Assembly: GCA_964570285.1 (NCBI GenBank)
Contig: CAZMXP010000007.1
Location: 39,870 to 103,869 of the forward strand
DNA: 64,000 nt
DNA from: CAZMXP01 sp964570285
Lineage (GTDB): Bacteria > Planctomycetota > PLA2
Direction of reading: 5' to 3'
A program made the translations under genes and the position numbers. Below, one piece after another: positions 1 through 7,865 of the stretch (its first letter is position 1; every line of letters begins with the position of its first letter). The notes under the pieces are model-generated. The model was given only the letters and a program-made list of their open reading frames with translations. It searched no databases and had not been told where the DNA came from.

Positions 1-945
1 TGGGAGAACGACGGCATCGCGCTCTACTACTCGCACCCGTCGGTGCAGGTCTCGTGGATCCTCGACAGCGAGGCGCACGGGAGCACGTGGCCGAACCGCA
101 ACCGCGACGCGGAGCTGGGCACTTCGGCGACGGTGCGGCGCGCGTGGGAGTTCCTGCTCAATGACGCGGGGCTGCAGTACGACTTTCTCGCCTATGACAC
201 CGTGGGAAGGGAGGGGGTGCCGGGGGAGGTCAGGGTGCTGATCCTGCCTGCCTGCTTCGCGCTGTCGGATGTCGAGGCGCAGAAGATCCGCGCGTTCGCG
301 GCGCGCGGCGGCGTCGTCGTCGCCGACTTCATGTGCGGCCTCTTCGACCAGCACGGGCGCGGGCGCGCGCGGGGCGCGCTCGACGACCTCTTCGGCGTCG
401 AGCATTCAGGCACGCTGCGCGCGAAGGACTTCTTCGGCGCCCGCCTCTGGGTCGAGAGCGACCAGGACAAGGGCTATGGGGCGAGGAGCTATGACGAACT
501 GTTCGGCACCGTCTCCTCCGCCCAGCGCGACGGCTTTGCGGTGCCCGAGCGCGGCGTGCAGGGCAACGCGCGCTACCTGAACCTCTCGCCGGCGCGCTAC
601 GTCGCGCTGCGCGAGGCGGGCCTCGCGAAGCCCCGCCACCTGCAGCACTTCGTCGGCCCGCTCGGGGTCGTGCCCTTCGCCACCGTCGGGTCGGAGACGC
701 CGGTCGAGATCACGCGCTTCCGCAAGGGCGACCGCCTGCTGCTGTTCGTCATCGCGAACCCGGCGATGCGCATCGACGGCACGCGGCAGGTGCTGCCGGG
801 CAGCGAGCGCATCGTGCTGCGCTTCGCCGCGCCCGCCACGGCGGTGCGCAACGAGCGCACCGGGGAGGAACTCGGCGACGGGAGCGAGTTCGCCTTCGAC
901 TTCGACCGCACGGCGGCGGTGCTCCTCTCGCTCGATGCGAGGTGA
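1..945 (+). CDS. C-terminal part of a beta-galactosidase-like (trimerisation/GATase-like domain) protein, cut by the window edge
   Basis: Frame 1 is open from the first base, so the gene starts upstream and only its last 314 residues are here. The region from about residue 15 (the SWILD stretch) through the RRAWEFLLNDAG and VRVLILPACFALS stretches looks like the flavodoxin/glutamine-amidotransferase-like domain that follows the catalytic barrel in GH42-type beta-galactosidases, where it serves trimerisation. The last 90 residues read as beta-rich (PVEITRFRKGDRLLLFVIANP). No catalytic barrel residues are visible, so substrate cannot be judged. A repeat cluster follows the stop at 943-945. Assignment rests on fold-like similarity that I recognise, not on a search; another cellulase-like or hypothetical protein with the same accessory domain is possible. 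Confidence 0.55.
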   Translation, partial: WENDGIALYYSHPSVQVSWILDSEAHGSTWPNRNRDAELGTSATVRRAWEFLLNDAGLQYDFLAYDTVGREGVPGEVRVLILPACFALSDVEAQKIRAFAARGGVVVADFMCGLFDQHGRGRARGALDDLFGVEHSGTLRAKDFFGARLWVESDQDKGYGARSYDELFGTVSSAQRDGFAVPERGVQGNARYLNLSPARYVALREAGLAKPRHLQHFVGPLGVVPFATVGSETPVEITRFRKGDRLLLFVIANPAMRIDGTRQVLPGSERIVLRFAAPATAVRNERTGEELGDGSEFAFDFDRTAAVLLSLDAR

Positions 946-973
946 GGCCGGAGGAGCAGGAGGAGCACAGAGG

Positions 974-999
974 CGCAGCGCGGCTCCACGCCGCAACCA
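974..999. repeat. 26-bp hairpin repeat, copy 1 (inverse of 30437-30462)
   Basis: This 26-bp stretch is the exact reverse complement of 30437-30462. It contains a short hairpin, GCGGC-TCCAC-GCCGC. It sits just after the galactosidase-like gene and just before the GGAACCCAGG element at 1100-1298; the other copy likewise lies beside repeat elements at 29.96-30.4 kb. Confidence 0.7.
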
Positions 1000-1099
1000 G
1001 AGGAGCGACGGACGAACGCCGCGCTGCGCTTAGTGAGGAGCTGCCAGGTCCGGGTGATGCGCGCGGGGGCGGGGCTGCTTGTGTCTCCCCTCCACCGCG

Positions 1100-1298
1100 T
1101 CGGATCGCCAGCCAGTAGCGCAAGCATCGGGCGCGAACGCCCTCGCGACGGCCTTCGGGCGATCCGGATCGAGAGTATTGGATTTGATGAGGAACCCAGG
1201 ATAGGGAGGAACCCATGAACGCAAGGGGGTGCATCCCGGGACGCAGATGCATAAAGACAGCCCCTTCCTCGGTTCCTGGGTTCCTTCTTCCAACCTCA
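1100..1298. repeat. GGAACCCAGG inverted-repeat element A (no cargo gene)
   Basis: The left arm (about 1186-1218) carries two GGAACCC motifs; the right arm (about 1267-1297) carries them in reverse complement, with about 50 bp between. The outer part, including CTCGCGACGGCC at 1142, also matches the reverse complement of element C (29960-30150) and the direct sequence of element D (50911-50991). The interior between the arms also resembles that of C. No credible ORF lies inside. It looks like a short non-coding relative of the GxxExxY-carrying copy at 19164-19637. Confidence 0.75.
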
Positions 1299-1422
1299 CG
1301 ACGAAGGCAGTGGTCCGCCGCAGCGCGCAGTCCCGGTGGCATTGACCACGCAACCGGGCGAGTGCTGGCCGCTGGACGCGCTGCGCCGAGGAGTCATCAC
1401 GAGGGTGCGGGCGGGGGGGCCC

Positions 1423-1458
1423 TTGACGGGGGGCTGTGTCATGCATGATAAGTGCATG
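1423..1458 (+). promoter_or_regulatory. Promoter and likely VapB operator over the vapB start codon
   Basis: TTGACG at 1423-1428 resembles a -35 box and CATGAT at 1444-1449 a -10 box, spaced 15 nt. The -10-like box ends 6 nt before the ATG at 1456. A perfect inverted repeat, CATGCA at 1440-1445 and TGCATG at 1453-1458 with a 7-nt centre, covers the -10 and the start codon. VapB antitoxins usually repress their own operon by binding such palindromes, so this is a plausible autoregulatory site. Confidence 0.5.
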
Positions 1459-1689
1459 GCGGTGAAGACGATCACCATCGACATCGAGGCCTACGAGGTC
1501 CTCGCGAGACTCAAGAGAAAGGGCCAGTCCTTTTCGCAGGTCATCAAGGAGCGCCTCGGCGGGCGGACGACCGGCAACGACCTGCTGATCGCGCTCGGTC
1601 AGGTGGACGTGGCCGCCGACACCGTTGCGAGTCTGGAGCGCCAGATCAAGTCCCGCAAGCGGAGCGTGGCCCGGGCGCCCCGATTGTGA
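1456..1689 (+). CDS. vapB: VapB-type antitoxin
   Basis: A 77-residue protein starting MAVKTITIDIEAYEVLARLK, a pattern typical of archaeal-type/DUF217-like VapB antitoxins: an N-terminal beta strand and ribbon-helix-like DNA-binding segment (to about residue 35) and a basic C-terminal tail that would wrap the toxin. It overlaps the following PIN-domain gene by 4 bp (GTGA), the usual antitoxin-toxin coupling. I start it at ATG 1456 because the family begins at MAVKTI and the promoter-like elements end right there; ATG 1441 and GTG 1336 are in frame but would add unrelated sequence. Expected to neutralise the VapC ribonuclease and repress the operon. Confidence 0.75.
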   Translation: MAVKTITIDIEAYEVLARLKRKGQSFSQVIKERLGGRTTGNDLLIALGQVDVAADTVASLERQIKSRKRSVARAPRL

Positions 1690-2090
1690 TCCATCTCGAC
1701 ACCTCGTTCGTCGTCGATCTGCTTCGAGAGGCAGCGCGCGGCAACCGGGGGCCCGCCACGACCATCCTCGGCGAGCTGGGGATGGAGGAGCTGTTCGTGT
1801 CGCTGCACGTCGCCTGCGAACTCTCCGCGGGAGTGGAACTCTCCCGTACACCGGTTCGCGAGCGAGAGAGCGTGAGTCGCCTCCTCGCGGGCATCCCGAT
1901 CGTCCTCCCCGGCGACGGGTTTCCGCGGATCTACGGGAGGCTCCGCGCCGCGCTGGGCCGCTCCGGCCAGCGCGTCTCGACGATGGACCTGCTCATCGCG
2001 ACAGCCTGCATCGAAGCCGACGCCCGTCTCGCCACGCGCAACGCGAAGGACTTCGGGCGCGTGCCCGGATTGGAAGTCATCGGATACTGA
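1686..2090 (+). CDS. vapC: VapC-type PIN-domain ribonuclease toxin
   Basis: A 134-residue PIN-domain protein. The first acidic residue is in IHLDTSFVVDLLRE near the N terminus; the conserved Glu lies in ACELSAGVE (about residue 40); the later acidic pair is in STMDLLIATACIEADARLATRNAKDF (split here: STMDLLIATACIEAD, then ARLATRNAKDF), the classic D-x-L-I-A-A ... T-x-N-x-x-D-F ending of VapC. It would cleave RNA when freed from VapB. The GTG start at 1686 overlaps the vapB stop by 4 bp. Both partners look intact, so this module is probably functional, unlike the DUF433 pair at 13.6 kb. Confidence 0.85.
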   Translation: MIHLDTSFVVDLLREAARGNRGPATTILGELGMEELFVSLHVACELSAGVELSRTPVRERESVSRLLAGIPIVLPGDGFPRIYGRLRAALGRSGQRVSTMDLLIATACIEADARLATRNAKDFGRVPGLEVIGY

Positions 2091-2143
2091 CTGCGCGCGC
2101 GGTGAACGGGGTCAGCGAGACCCGATACCGGCGCACGGAGGGC

Positions 2144-2320
2144 TCAACCCGCGCTTTTCCGCCGGGAGGTCCGCCTCGCCGCGACGCCGAGACCGAGCTT
2201 TCGACGCACCTGCTCGTAGGGCACGGGTGTCTCCGAGCGCGCTTCCATTTCCGCGAGGATGCTGCGCGCGTCGCCCACCGAGACGCGTCGGACCGGGGAG
2301 TCGGTGCCACGGGCTTTCAT
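2144..2320 (-). CDS. Small orphan antitoxin-like protein
   Basis: A 58-residue ORF (MKARGTDSPVRRVS start) ending in the stretch PYEQVRRKLGL followed by a basic tail. That stretch resembles C-terminal regions of some small antitoxins, but I cannot name a family. The reason to believe it is its upstream region: an inverted repeat at 2321-2342 abuts the ATG, with a TACACC -10-like box 6 nt before it, similar to the vapB layout. No toxin gene follows on the minus strand; VapC lies convergently. ATG at 2335 is an alternative start that would put the palindrome inside the gene. Confidence 0.4.
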   Translation of the reverse strand: MKARGTDSPVRRVSVGDARSILAEMEARSETPVPYEQVRRKLGLGVAARRTSRRKSAG

Positions 2321-2342
2321 GTACCTGGTGTACATCAGGTAC
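2321..2342 (-). promoter_or_regulatory. GTACCTG/CAGGTAC palindrome at the start of the orphan antitoxin-like gene
   Basis: GTACCTG (2321-2327) and CAGGTAC (2336-2342) form a perfect 7-bp inverted repeat around GTGTACAT, itself rich in GTAC. It directly abuts the ATG at 2320 on the minus strand. The arrangement suggests a dimeric repressor site, most simply autoregulation by the small protein. Confidence 0.45.
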
Positions 2343-2427
2343 AGGACACGAGGAGCGTGCCGGAGGCTGGAAGAGACCGGCCCCCCGCGGCCCCCCCTTC
2401 ATCCCTGCGGCGCCCGGCCTCCTCGGG

Positions 2428-2433
2428 TAGAGT
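2428..2433 (+). promoter_or_regulatory. -10-like box TAGAGT, 9 nt before the first ABC gene
   Basis: TAGAGT ends 9 nt before the ATG at 2443. No good ribosome-binding site is visible in between, so the transcript is likely leaderless or nearly so. No convincing -35 box. Confidence 0.35.
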
Positions 2434-2442
2434 GTCGCGCTC

Positions 2443-3354
2443 ATGCTGGTCGCCGTCGAGGCCCTCTCGAAGCGGTTCGGACGCACCGTCGCGCTCGACC
2501 AGGTCTCCTTCTCGATCGGCGGCGGCGCGGTCGGGCTGCTCGGGCCCAACGGGTCGGGCAAGACGACGCTCCTGCGGATCCTGCTCGGGCTCCTGCCGGC
2601 GAAGGGGACGGCGAGCGTGCTCGGGCTCGACCCGATGCGCCGGCCGCGGGAGGTGCGCGCGAGGATCGGCTACGTGCCCGAGTCGGAGTGCATCGTGCCG
2701 GGGCTCACCGGCGTGGATGTCGTCGCCTTCCTCGGGAGGCTCGCCGGCATGTCGAAGGGCGCCGCGCGCAAGCGGGCGCACGAGGTGACCTACTTCGTCG
2801 GCCTCGACGAGGAGCGCTACCGCGAGGCGTCGGAGTACTCGCAGGGCATGCAGCAGCGGTTGAAGCTCGCGACCGCGCTCGTGCACGACCCCGACGTGCT
2901 CTTCCTCGACGAGCCGACCAACGGCCTCGACCCCGCCGGGCGCCTCGAGATGCTCGATCTCATCCGCGAGCTCGCGACCGAGCACGGCAAGCACGTGCTG
3001 CTGTCGAGCCACCTGTTGCAGGACGTCGAGAGGGTCTGCACGGAGGTGGTGATGCTTCGGTCCGGCCGCCTGCTGCGCCACGGCACGCTCGCGGGCCTCA
3101 CGTCCGCGGGCGACGGCAGCTACAGGGTGCGCGTCCGCGGCGACGAGGAGCGGTTCGTCGCCGAGCTGCGCGCGGCCGGCGGGGACGCGTCGGGGCAGGA
3201 GGACCTGCTCGTCACGCTGCCCGCGGGCGCCTCCACCGACCTCGTCTTCCGCGTCGCCCACGCGGCGCTCGTGCAGGTGCGCGCGCTCGCCCCCACGCGG
3301 CGCACGCTCGAGGACGTCTTCCTCGAGGAGATGGAGGGCGACGATGCCCGTTGA
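2443..3354 (+). CDS. ABC transporter ATP-binding protein (ABC-2 exporter type)
   Basis: A 303-residue cytoplasmic ATPase. Walker A GPNGSGKTT is at about residues 34-42, the signature is the variant YSQGMQQRLK near residue 132, and Walker B with the D-loop VLFLDEPTNGLDP near 152; the switch histidine is in LLSSHLLQDV. The relaxed signature is common in ATPases of ABC-2 exporters (CcmA/NatA-like). It overlaps the next permease gene by 11 bp and is followed by a second ATPase/permease pair, so the four genes 2443-5936 probably form one operon encoding either one heteromeric exporter or two related ones. Substrate cannot be inferred. Confidence 0.92.
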   Translation: MLVAVEALSKRFGRTVALDQVSFSIGGGAVGLLGPNGSGKTTLLRILLGLLPAKGTASVLGLDPMRRPREVRARIGYVPESECIVPGLTGVDVVAFLGRLAGMSKGAARKRAHEVTYFVGLDEERYREASEYSQGMQQRLKLATALVHDPDVLFLDEPTNGLDPAGRLEMLDLIRELATEHGKHVLLSSHLLQDVERVCTEVVMLRSGRLLRHGTLAGLTSAGDGSYRVRVRGDEERFVAELRAAGGDASGQEDLLVTLPAGASTDLVFRVAHAALVQVRALAPTRRTLEDVFLEEMEGDDAR

Positions 3355-4249
3355 CCAGAGCGCCTACCGGAAGTGGGGCGGCGTCGCCCGGCCCACGCGC
3401 GCCGCCGCGCTCGCGATGGCGTCGGTGCTGATCGGCCGCTTCTACAAGCTGAAGCTCGTGCGCTGGCTCGTGACCGTCGTCGGCATGATGGCCTGCGTCG
3501 TCGCCCCGATCTTCCTCTATGTCAAGCACATGTCGGAGCGGGACCGCGCGATGGCCATGGCGATGCGGCAGATCGGCTTCGACCAGATCAACGTCTTCGC
3601 GCTCGTCAACCGCGACTTCCACACCGGCACGAGCTTCTTCGCCGTGCTGATCTGCGGCGTCGTCGCGGCCCAGCTCATCGCGGAGGACCGGCGCGCCAAG
3701 GCGCTCGCGCTCTACTTCTCGCGGCCGATCCGGCACCTGGACTACCTGCTCGGCAAGTTCCTCACGGGCTTCTTCTTCGTCGCGCTGCTCGTGCTGCTGC
3801 CGCCCATCCTGATGTATCTCGCCGAGATCGGGATCTCGGATGCGGAGGGGGCCGCGGGGGACCAGCTCCCGGTGCTGCTCGATTCGCTGCTCGCGGGCTT
3901 CGTCTTCGGCGGCACCCTCGTGCTGGTCGCGCTCGCGGTCTCGGCCTGCACCGACCGGACGAACTACGCGGCGCTGATCTTCCTCGGCCTGATGGGGCTC
4001 TCGTGGGTGCTGGGCGTGATGCTGGCGCGGGGGGTCTTCCGCGATCCGGACTGGTTCGCGCTCTCCCCGGTCGCGAGCGCGCACCGGATCGTCTACGACC
4101 TCTTCCCGGACACGGGGCAGCTCCGGCGCCTCGCGCGGCACGTCGTGCAGATGGATGTCGGCCTCGCGTGGTCGTCGCTCGCGGCCTGGTCGGGCCTGAG
4201 CCTCCTCGTGCTCCTCGCGAAGGTGCGGCGCGTGGAGGTCGTCTCGTGA
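3344..4249 (+). CDS. ABC-2 type permease subunit
   Basis: A 301-residue membrane protein with about six hydrophobic segments, the first near residues 40-60 (WLVTVVGMMACVVAPIFLYV). The motif EDRRAKALALYFSRPI followed by LDYLLGKF is typical of ABC-2 permeases, where it sits before the second membrane span. It overlaps the upstream ATPase by 11 bp and the next ATPase by 4 bp (GTGA), so it is translationally coupled on both sides. It would form the membrane channel for the ATPase of 2443-3354. Confidence 0.85.
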   Translation: MPVDQSAYRKWGGVARPTRAAALAMASVLIGRFYKLKLVRWLVTVVGMMACVVAPIFLYVKHMSERDRAMAMAMRQIGFDQINVFALVNRDFHTGTSFFAVLICGVVAAQLIAEDRRAKALALYFSRPIRHLDYLLGKFLTGFFFVALLVLLPPILMYLAEIGISDAEGAAGDQLPVLLDSLLAGFVFGGTLVLVALAVSACTDRTNYAALIFLGLMGLSWVLGVMLARGVFRDPDWFALSPVASAHRIVYDLFPDTGQLRRLARHVVQMDVGLAWSSLAAWSGLSLLVLLAKVRRVEVVS

Positions 4250-5157
4250 TCGCCTCCTTCGCGAACGTCGCGAAGTGGTATGGCGCCGTCGTCGGGCTCG
4301 TCGACGTCGATGTCGAGATCGTCCCGGGCGTGACCGGCCTGCTCGGCCCCAACGGGGCCGGGAAGAGCACCTTCCTGAAGCTGCTCACCGGCCAGATCGC
4401 GCCCTCGCAGGGGCACGTGAAGCTGCTCGGGACCGACCCGTTCCGCGACTGGCGCGTCCACCGCCGGATCGGCTTCTGCCCCGAGCCGGACGCCTTCTGG
4501 GACCAGCTCACCGGGCGCGAGTTCGTGCGCTACCTGACGCGGCTCCACGGCCTTGGGGCGAGGGAGGCGGCGCGGCGCGCCGACGAGGCGATCGCCCGCG
4601 TCGACCTCGAGGCCGAGGCGGACCGGCCGATCCGCGGCTACTCGAAGGGCATGCGCCAGCGCATCAAGCTCGCGCAGGCGCTGGCGCACTCGCCCGAGGT
4701 CATCGTGCTCGACGAGCCCCTGAACGGCATGGACCCGGTCGGTCGCCGGAAGACGACGAACCTGATCCGCGACCTGGGGGCGCAGGGGGTCTCGGTGCTC
4801 GTCAGCAGCCACATCCTGCACGAGGTCGAGGGGATGACGCGGCAGGTGGTGCTGCTCTACCAGGGAAGGGTGCGCGCGCAGGGCGAGATCGGGGAGATCC
4901 GGGCCCTGCTCGACCGCTACCCGCACAAGATCCGCCTCCGCTCGGGCCGCGCCCGCGACCTCGCCCGCGCGCTGCTGGGCCTCGAACGCGTCGTCTCGGT
5001 GCGCCTCGACGGGGACTCGGTGCAGGTCGAGACGCGAGACCCCGACGCGCTCTTCGACCTGCTCCCGAGGCTCGTGCTGGAGGAGGGGCTCCCGGTCGAA
5101 TCGCTGCAGTCCGAGGACCTGAGCCTCGACGCGGTCTTCGAGTACCTGACGGCATGA
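4246..5157 (+). CDS. ABC transporter ATP-binding protein, second of the pair
   Basis: A 303-residue ATPase, the same length as the first one. Walker A GPNGAGKST is near residue 34, the signature YSKGMRQRIKLAQA near 133, Walker B VIVLDEPLNGMDP near 153, and the switch His in VSSHILHEVE. The GTG start at 4246 overlaps the permease stop by 4 bp; longer readings in this frame would overlap the permease gene fully. Its partner is the permease starting at 5154, again with a 4-bp overlap. Confidence 0.92.
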   Translation: MIASFANVAKWYGAVVGLVDVDVEIVPGVTGLLGPNGAGKSTFLKLLTGQIAPSQGHVKLLGTDPFRDWRVHRRIGFCPEPDAFWDQLTGREFVRYLTRLHGLGAREAARRADEAIARVDLEAEADRPIRGYSKGMRQRIKLAQALAHSPEVIVLDEPLNGMDPVGRRKTTNLIRDLGAQGVSVLVSSHILHEVEGMTRQVVLLYQGRVRAQGEIGEIRALLDRYPHKIRLRSGRARDLARALLGLERVVSVRLDGDSVQVETRDPDALFDLLPRLVLEEGLPVESLQSEDLSLDAVFEYLTA

Positions 5158-5936
5158 GCCACCTCCGCTCCTTCGCCCTCGTCGCGCGGCACGCGTTCGC
5201 CCAGACGCTGCGCGGCAAGCGGCTGCTGCTGCTGGTGCTGCTCGTCGGGCTTCCGGTGCTGATCTCGATGATGATCGCGGGGGCGAAGCAGAAGTCGGCG
5301 CTTTTCGACGTGCAGATGTGGGCGCTCGTCGTGCTGCTGCGCGGCGTCGTGCCGCTCGCGGCGCTCTTCCTCGGCGTCGCGGTCGTCGGCGACGAGATCG
5401 AGGGGCGGACGATCACCTTCCTCTTCACGCGGCCGGTGCCGCGCTGGCTCCTCTACCTCGCGCGCTACTCCGGCGCCGCGCTGGCCTTCCTGCTGCTGCT
5501 CGGGCTGTCGGTCGCCGCGTCCGGCATGGTCTTCGCCCGCCACCTGCCGGTCGACGCGCGCGCGATGGTGGGGACCGGGGCCGTCGCCGCGGCGGGCTTT
5601 CTCGTCTATGGCGCCTTCTTCGCGATGCTCCGCCTCTTCCTGCAGCGGGCCCTGCTGGTCGGCTTCCTGATCGGGTTCATCGTCGAGACGGTCATCCTCA
5701 GCATGCCGCCGGGAGGGTTCGGCACGATCTCGATCGGCCACCATCTCGCCCTCCTGCAGGTGGATGTCTTCCCCGGCGCCGTCGCGATCGGCGAGGAGAT
5801 CATCGAGAGCCTCGGGCCCGACGAGACCGTCGCGGGGAGCATCCGGGCGCTCTGCTGGATCCTCGGGGGCAGCCTGCTTGTCGGCGCGGTGCGGATCACC
5901 CGCAGCGAGATCCGCATCCCGAGCAGCGTCGCCTGA
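5154..5936 (+). CDS. ABC-2 type permease subunit, second of the pair
   Basis: A 260-residue protein with about six membrane spans. The motif DEIEGRTITFLFTRPVPRW is the family's characteristic cytoplasmic stretch and matches the equivalent segment of the 3344-4249 permease in position, so the two permeases are distant paralogues. ATG at 5154 overlaps the ATPase stop (ATGA). The operon appears to end here; the next 370 bp are repeat-rich. Confidence 0.87.
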   Translation: MSHLRSFALVARHAFAQTLRGKRLLLLVLLVGLPVLISMMIAGAKQKSALFDVQMWALVVLLRGVVPLAALFLGVAVVGDEIEGRTITFLFTRPVPRWLLYLARYSGAALAFLLLLGLSVAASGMVFARHLPVDARAMVGTGAVAAAGFLVYGAFFAMLRLFLQRALLVGFLIGFIVETVILSMPPGGFGTISIGHHLALLQVDVFPGAVAIGEEIIESLGPDETVAGSIRALCWILGGSLLVGAVRITRSEIRIPSSVA

Positions 5937-6060
5937 CGGGATCGTGACCTGGCGCCGCCCGCCGCGCGTCAGGATGGGGGCGTGCGCTTCGACGCCCCCA
6001 CCCTCTCCCACGTCCGGTCCGCCTCTCGATCGCGTCGCCCCGTTCGCGCCCCGAGGCTCG

Positions 6061-6175
6061 ACCACGAAGACGCGAAGGCACGAAGGACGGGGGGTGGGAG
6101 AGGGGTCGGGCGCCTGCGCCGGCGAGGCACCGGACCTGTCCGGGATACCCCTTCGTGGCTTCGTGACTTCGTGGT
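6061..6175. repeat. Inverted pair of CACGAAG repeats
   Basis: A 26-bp arm at 6061-6086 (three CGAAG units) is repeated in reverse complement at 6150-6175 with 23 of 26 matches, 63 bp apart. A second such pair lies at 30296-30397. The 5937-6308 gap otherwise holds only the TolC promoter region. Confidence 0.75.
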
Positions 6176-6259
6176 TGTCGCTGCTGCCGCTCGTCTTCGA
6201 CCCGCCCCGTCCCCCGCACCCCCTGGAAATCTTCGCCCGACGGAAGTGCGAGCGGCGTC

Positions 6260-6265
6260 TATAAA
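6260..6265 (+). promoter_or_regulatory. -10-like box TATAAA upstream of the tripartite exporter
   Basis: TATAAA lies 43 nt before the GTG at 6309, and a ribosome-binding site GAAAGG sits at about 6295-6300. This is one of the few units in the window with a conventional leader. No clear -35. Confidence 0.4.
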
Positions 6266-6308
6266 GGATCGGAGCCATGGCCCGGTGGGGGCCGGAAAGG
6301 ACTTGAGG

Positions 6309-7865
6309 GTGCGTAGGATCGTTTGCGCGGTCGCTCTCGGCGCGCTGGCCGGCTGCGCCTCCCGCTATGTCGCGTCGGCGGACCGGGAGGGGATGGCGAT
6401 CATGGCGGAGAAGATGGGGGAGGTGGAGCGGTTCCGCGCCCATCTCGACGACCCCGCCAAGGAGGGGGCGGCCCGGGTGAAGGCCTCGCCGCCGGTCGAG
6501 GTCCCCGCGCTGCTCACCCTCGACGACGCGATCCGCATCGCGACGCGGTTCAACCGGAGCTACCTCGCGCAGACGGAGGGCTTCTTCCTGCAGGCGCTCG
6601 GGCTCGGGCTCACGCGGCGCAATTTCCACGAGATGGTCTTCGCCGGGTCGCTCTCGTTCTCGGGCAGCGACGGCGCGCACGTGGACTTCGCCGACTCCAC
6701 CGTGCTCGCGCTGTCGGGCACGAAGCTGCTGCCGACCGGCGGCAGCGTCACGGTGTCGACCTCCGGCAGCGTCAGCCACAGCGACGCGGGCAGCGGGCGC
6801 GTGGAGGACGGGGGCGTCAGCGGCTCGGTGTCGCTGAGCCAGCCGCTGCTGCGCGGCGCCGGGCGCGGCATCGCGTGGGAGGGGCTCACGCAGGCGGAGC
6901 GCTCCGCGGTCTACGCGGCGCGCTCCTACGAGCTCTTCCGGCAGCAGTTCGTGATCGGCATCCTGAACCGGTACTACGGCCTCGTGAGCCAGAAGAAGGG
7001 GCTCGCCAACACGGCCGCGCAGGTCGCGAACCAGCAGTTCGCGCTCGACCAGGCGCGCGCGCTCTACGACCTGCGCCGGGGCACGCAGCAGGACGTGCTG
7101 CGCGCGGAGCAGAGCTTCCGCGACTCGAAGAACGCGGAGCTGGACGCGATCCAGGCCTATCGGGTCGCGCTCGACCGGTTCAAGATCGAGCTAGGGCTCC
7201 CGATCGACGCCGAGTTCGACATCGGCGACGAGATCCCCGAGGTGGCGCCCTTCGAGGTCGACACGGAGTCGGCGGTGCGCGCGGCGATGAACAACCGCCT
7301 CGACCTGCGGACCGCGCGCGACCAGCACGAGGACGTGGAGCGCGGGCTGCACATCGCGCGGAACGCGCTGCTGCCCGGCGTGGACCTGACGGCGTCCTAC
7401 AGCAACGCGACCGACGCCGGCGGCTCCCTCGGCGACCTCGACTTCGGCAACGACTCCGTCTCGGTCGGGCTGTCGATCGAGATCCCGCTCGACCGGAAGG
7501 CGGAGCGCAACGCCTACCGCAGCGCGCTCATCGGCCTCGAGCAGTCGCGGCGGAGCCTGCAGCAGACCGAGGACAACCTGATCCTCGAGGTGCGCGACGC
7601 CGTGCGGCGCCTGAAGCAGCAGCAGGAGCAGATCCGCAACGACGAGGAGAACATCGTCACGCTGCAGCGCCGGCTCTTGCGCGCCGACCTCGACAACCGC
7701 GCCGGCGTCGGCAGCAACCGCGACATCGTCGAGGCGCTCAACGCGCTGACCGCGGCGCAGAACGGGCTGCTCGACCGGCGCGTCTCGTACCTGATCACGC
7801 AGTTGAGCCTGCGGCAGCAGATGGGGCTGCTCTTCGTGGACAAGGAAGGGAGGATCGTGCCGTGA
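6309..7865 (+). CDS. TolC-family outer-membrane efflux lipoprotein
   Basis: A 518-residue protein with a lipoprotein signal (VRRIVCAVALGALAGC, lipobox Cys at residue 16). Long amphipathic helices such as YLAQTEGFFLQALGLGL, ARALYDLRRGTQQDVLRAEQ and the matching repeat VGSNRDIVEALNALTAAQNG near the C terminus are the duplicated TolC helices; glycine- and serine-rich segments at about 115-170 and 360-395 would be the beta strands. It would form the outer-membrane duct for the adaptor and MacB-type ABC proteins encoded directly downstream. GTG 6309 has a GAAAGG box 8 nt upstream; TTG 6303 is too close to it. The gene overlaps the adaptor gene by 4 bp (GTGA). Confidence 0.88.
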   Translation: MRRIVCAVALGALAGCASRYVASADREGMAIMAEKMGEVERFRAHLDDPAKEGAARVKASPPVEVPALLTLDDAIRIATRFNRSYLAQTEGFFLQALGLGLTRRNFHEMVFAGSLSFSGSDGAHVDFADSTVLALSGTKLLPTGGSVTVSTSGSVSHSDAGSGRVEDGGVSGSVSLSQPLLRGAGRGIAWEGLTQAERSAVYAARSYELFRQQFVIGILNRYYGLVSQKKGLANTAAQVANQQFALDQARALYDLRRGTQQDVLRAEQSFRDSKNAELDAIQAYRVALDRFKIELGLPIDAEFDIGDEIPEVAPFEVDTESAVRAAMNNRLDLRTARDQHEDVERGLHIARNALLPGVDLTASYSNATDAGGSLGDLDFGNDSVSVGLSIEIPLDRKAERNAYRSALIGLEQSRRSLQQTEDNLILEVRDAVRRLKQQQEQIRNDEENIVTLQRRLLRADLDNRAGVGSNRDIVEALNALTAAQNGLLDRRVSYLITQLSLRQQMGLLFVDKEGRIVP

